Source: Streptomyces sp. CG4
GTDB taxonomy: Bacteria > Actinomycetota > Actinomycetes > Streptomycetales > Streptomycetaceae
Length of the DNA: 64,000 bases
NCBI RefSeq assembly: GCF_041080655.1
Contig: NZ_CP163525.1
Location: forward strand, 1,860,001-1,924,000
Direction: 5' to 3'
The notes beneath the pieces are model-generated. The model was not told where the DNA came from and searched no databases. It was given only the letters and a program-made list of their open reading frames with translations. The translations under genes were made by a program, and so were the position numbers. This document shows positions 63,943-64,000 of the stretch, piece after piece. Each line of letters opens with the position of its first letter. The first letter of the stretch is position 1.

Positions 63943-64000
63943 TCAGTCCGCCGCTGGCTTCCGGAACGCGCGCACCGCGAACACCGGGTCGGGGCGCGGG
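63943..64000 (-). CDS. C-terminal 18 residues of a gene entering the window
   Basis: The minus strand is open from the window edge to a TGA at 63943-63945 and reads RPDPVFAVRAFRKPAAD, which looks like a real protein end and is followed by a terminator hairpin. Too little is visible to name the product. Confidence 0.4.
   Translation of the reverse strand, partial: PRPDPVFAVRAFRKPAAD

Overview
The window is high-GC actinobacterial DNA and most likely comes from a Streptomyces chromosome. Codon third positions are almost all G or C, GTG and TTG starts are common, and several genes look leaderless. The gene families are typical of that genus: OFA transporters with a small partner protein, an orphan phage tail-tube protein, UPF0158, GH75 chitosanase and many secreted CAZymes.

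Region A (1-20.7 kb) is a mosaic accessory zone. It holds a LysE exporter tail, a CorA remnant, a secreted trypsin-like protease with a repeat domain, and a polymorphic toxin (signal peptide, coiled coil, HINT, C-terminal toxin) with an overlapping immunity gene. An intact IS630-type element sits exactly in the immunity stop codon. Further on are an orphan tail-tube protein with a small helical partner, a decaying cassette of uncharacterised genes around a Helicase_C_3-like protein (10.5-15.6 kb), a dead IS3-type transposase, and two divergent nuclease-like genes (endonuclease VII type and SNase type). The zone ends with a serine-recombinase remnant that runs into the 3' end of tRNA-Leu(GAG). 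This layout suggests an old integration site.

Region B (20.9-34.5 kb) is an oxalate/formate module. It contains decayed sucC-like and aldehyde dehydrogenase-like genes, then oxalyl-CoA decarboxylase, formyl-CoA:oxalate CoA-transferase, an ADP-forming acyl-CoA ligase, a half-size OFA paralogue and a full OFA transporter. A FadR-type GntR regulator, a FabH-like synthase, a second OFA transporter with its 44-residue partner, a formate dehydrogenase fragment and fdhD follow. Oxalate would be imported, activated and decarboxylated to formate, but the formate dehydrogenase itself is incomplete here.

Region C (34.5-45.8 kb) holds ordinary metabolic and regulatory genes: an isochorismatase-fold protein, a divergent MarR/quinone reductase pair with two operators, a secreted sialidase, a BASS transporter, LysR and Lrp regulators, a 14-TM MFS exporter and a long-chain acyl-CoA synthetase.

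Region D (45.8-55.6 kb) is the most striking part. It is an eight-gene leftward operon in which pqqA-pqqC-pqqD-pqqE run through five ATGA overlaps into a GH105 hydrolase and a polysaccharide-lyase-like protein. A GH28-GH29-discoidin fusion and a CBM35-FnIII-FnIII-sugar dehydrogenase follow closely. It reads as PQQ synthesis wired to secreted plant-polysaccharide breakdown and PQQ-dependent sugar oxidation. pqqC and pqqE each carry a homopolymer-associated frameshift.

Region E (55.9-64 kb) has an aldo/keto reductase, a two-domain ABM protein, a GH75 chitosanase with a palindromic operator, an SDR, a His-rich methyltransferase, an IS1182-type element with an 8-bp target duplication and a nonsense-mutated transposase, and two decayed cellulase genes (GH5, GH6).
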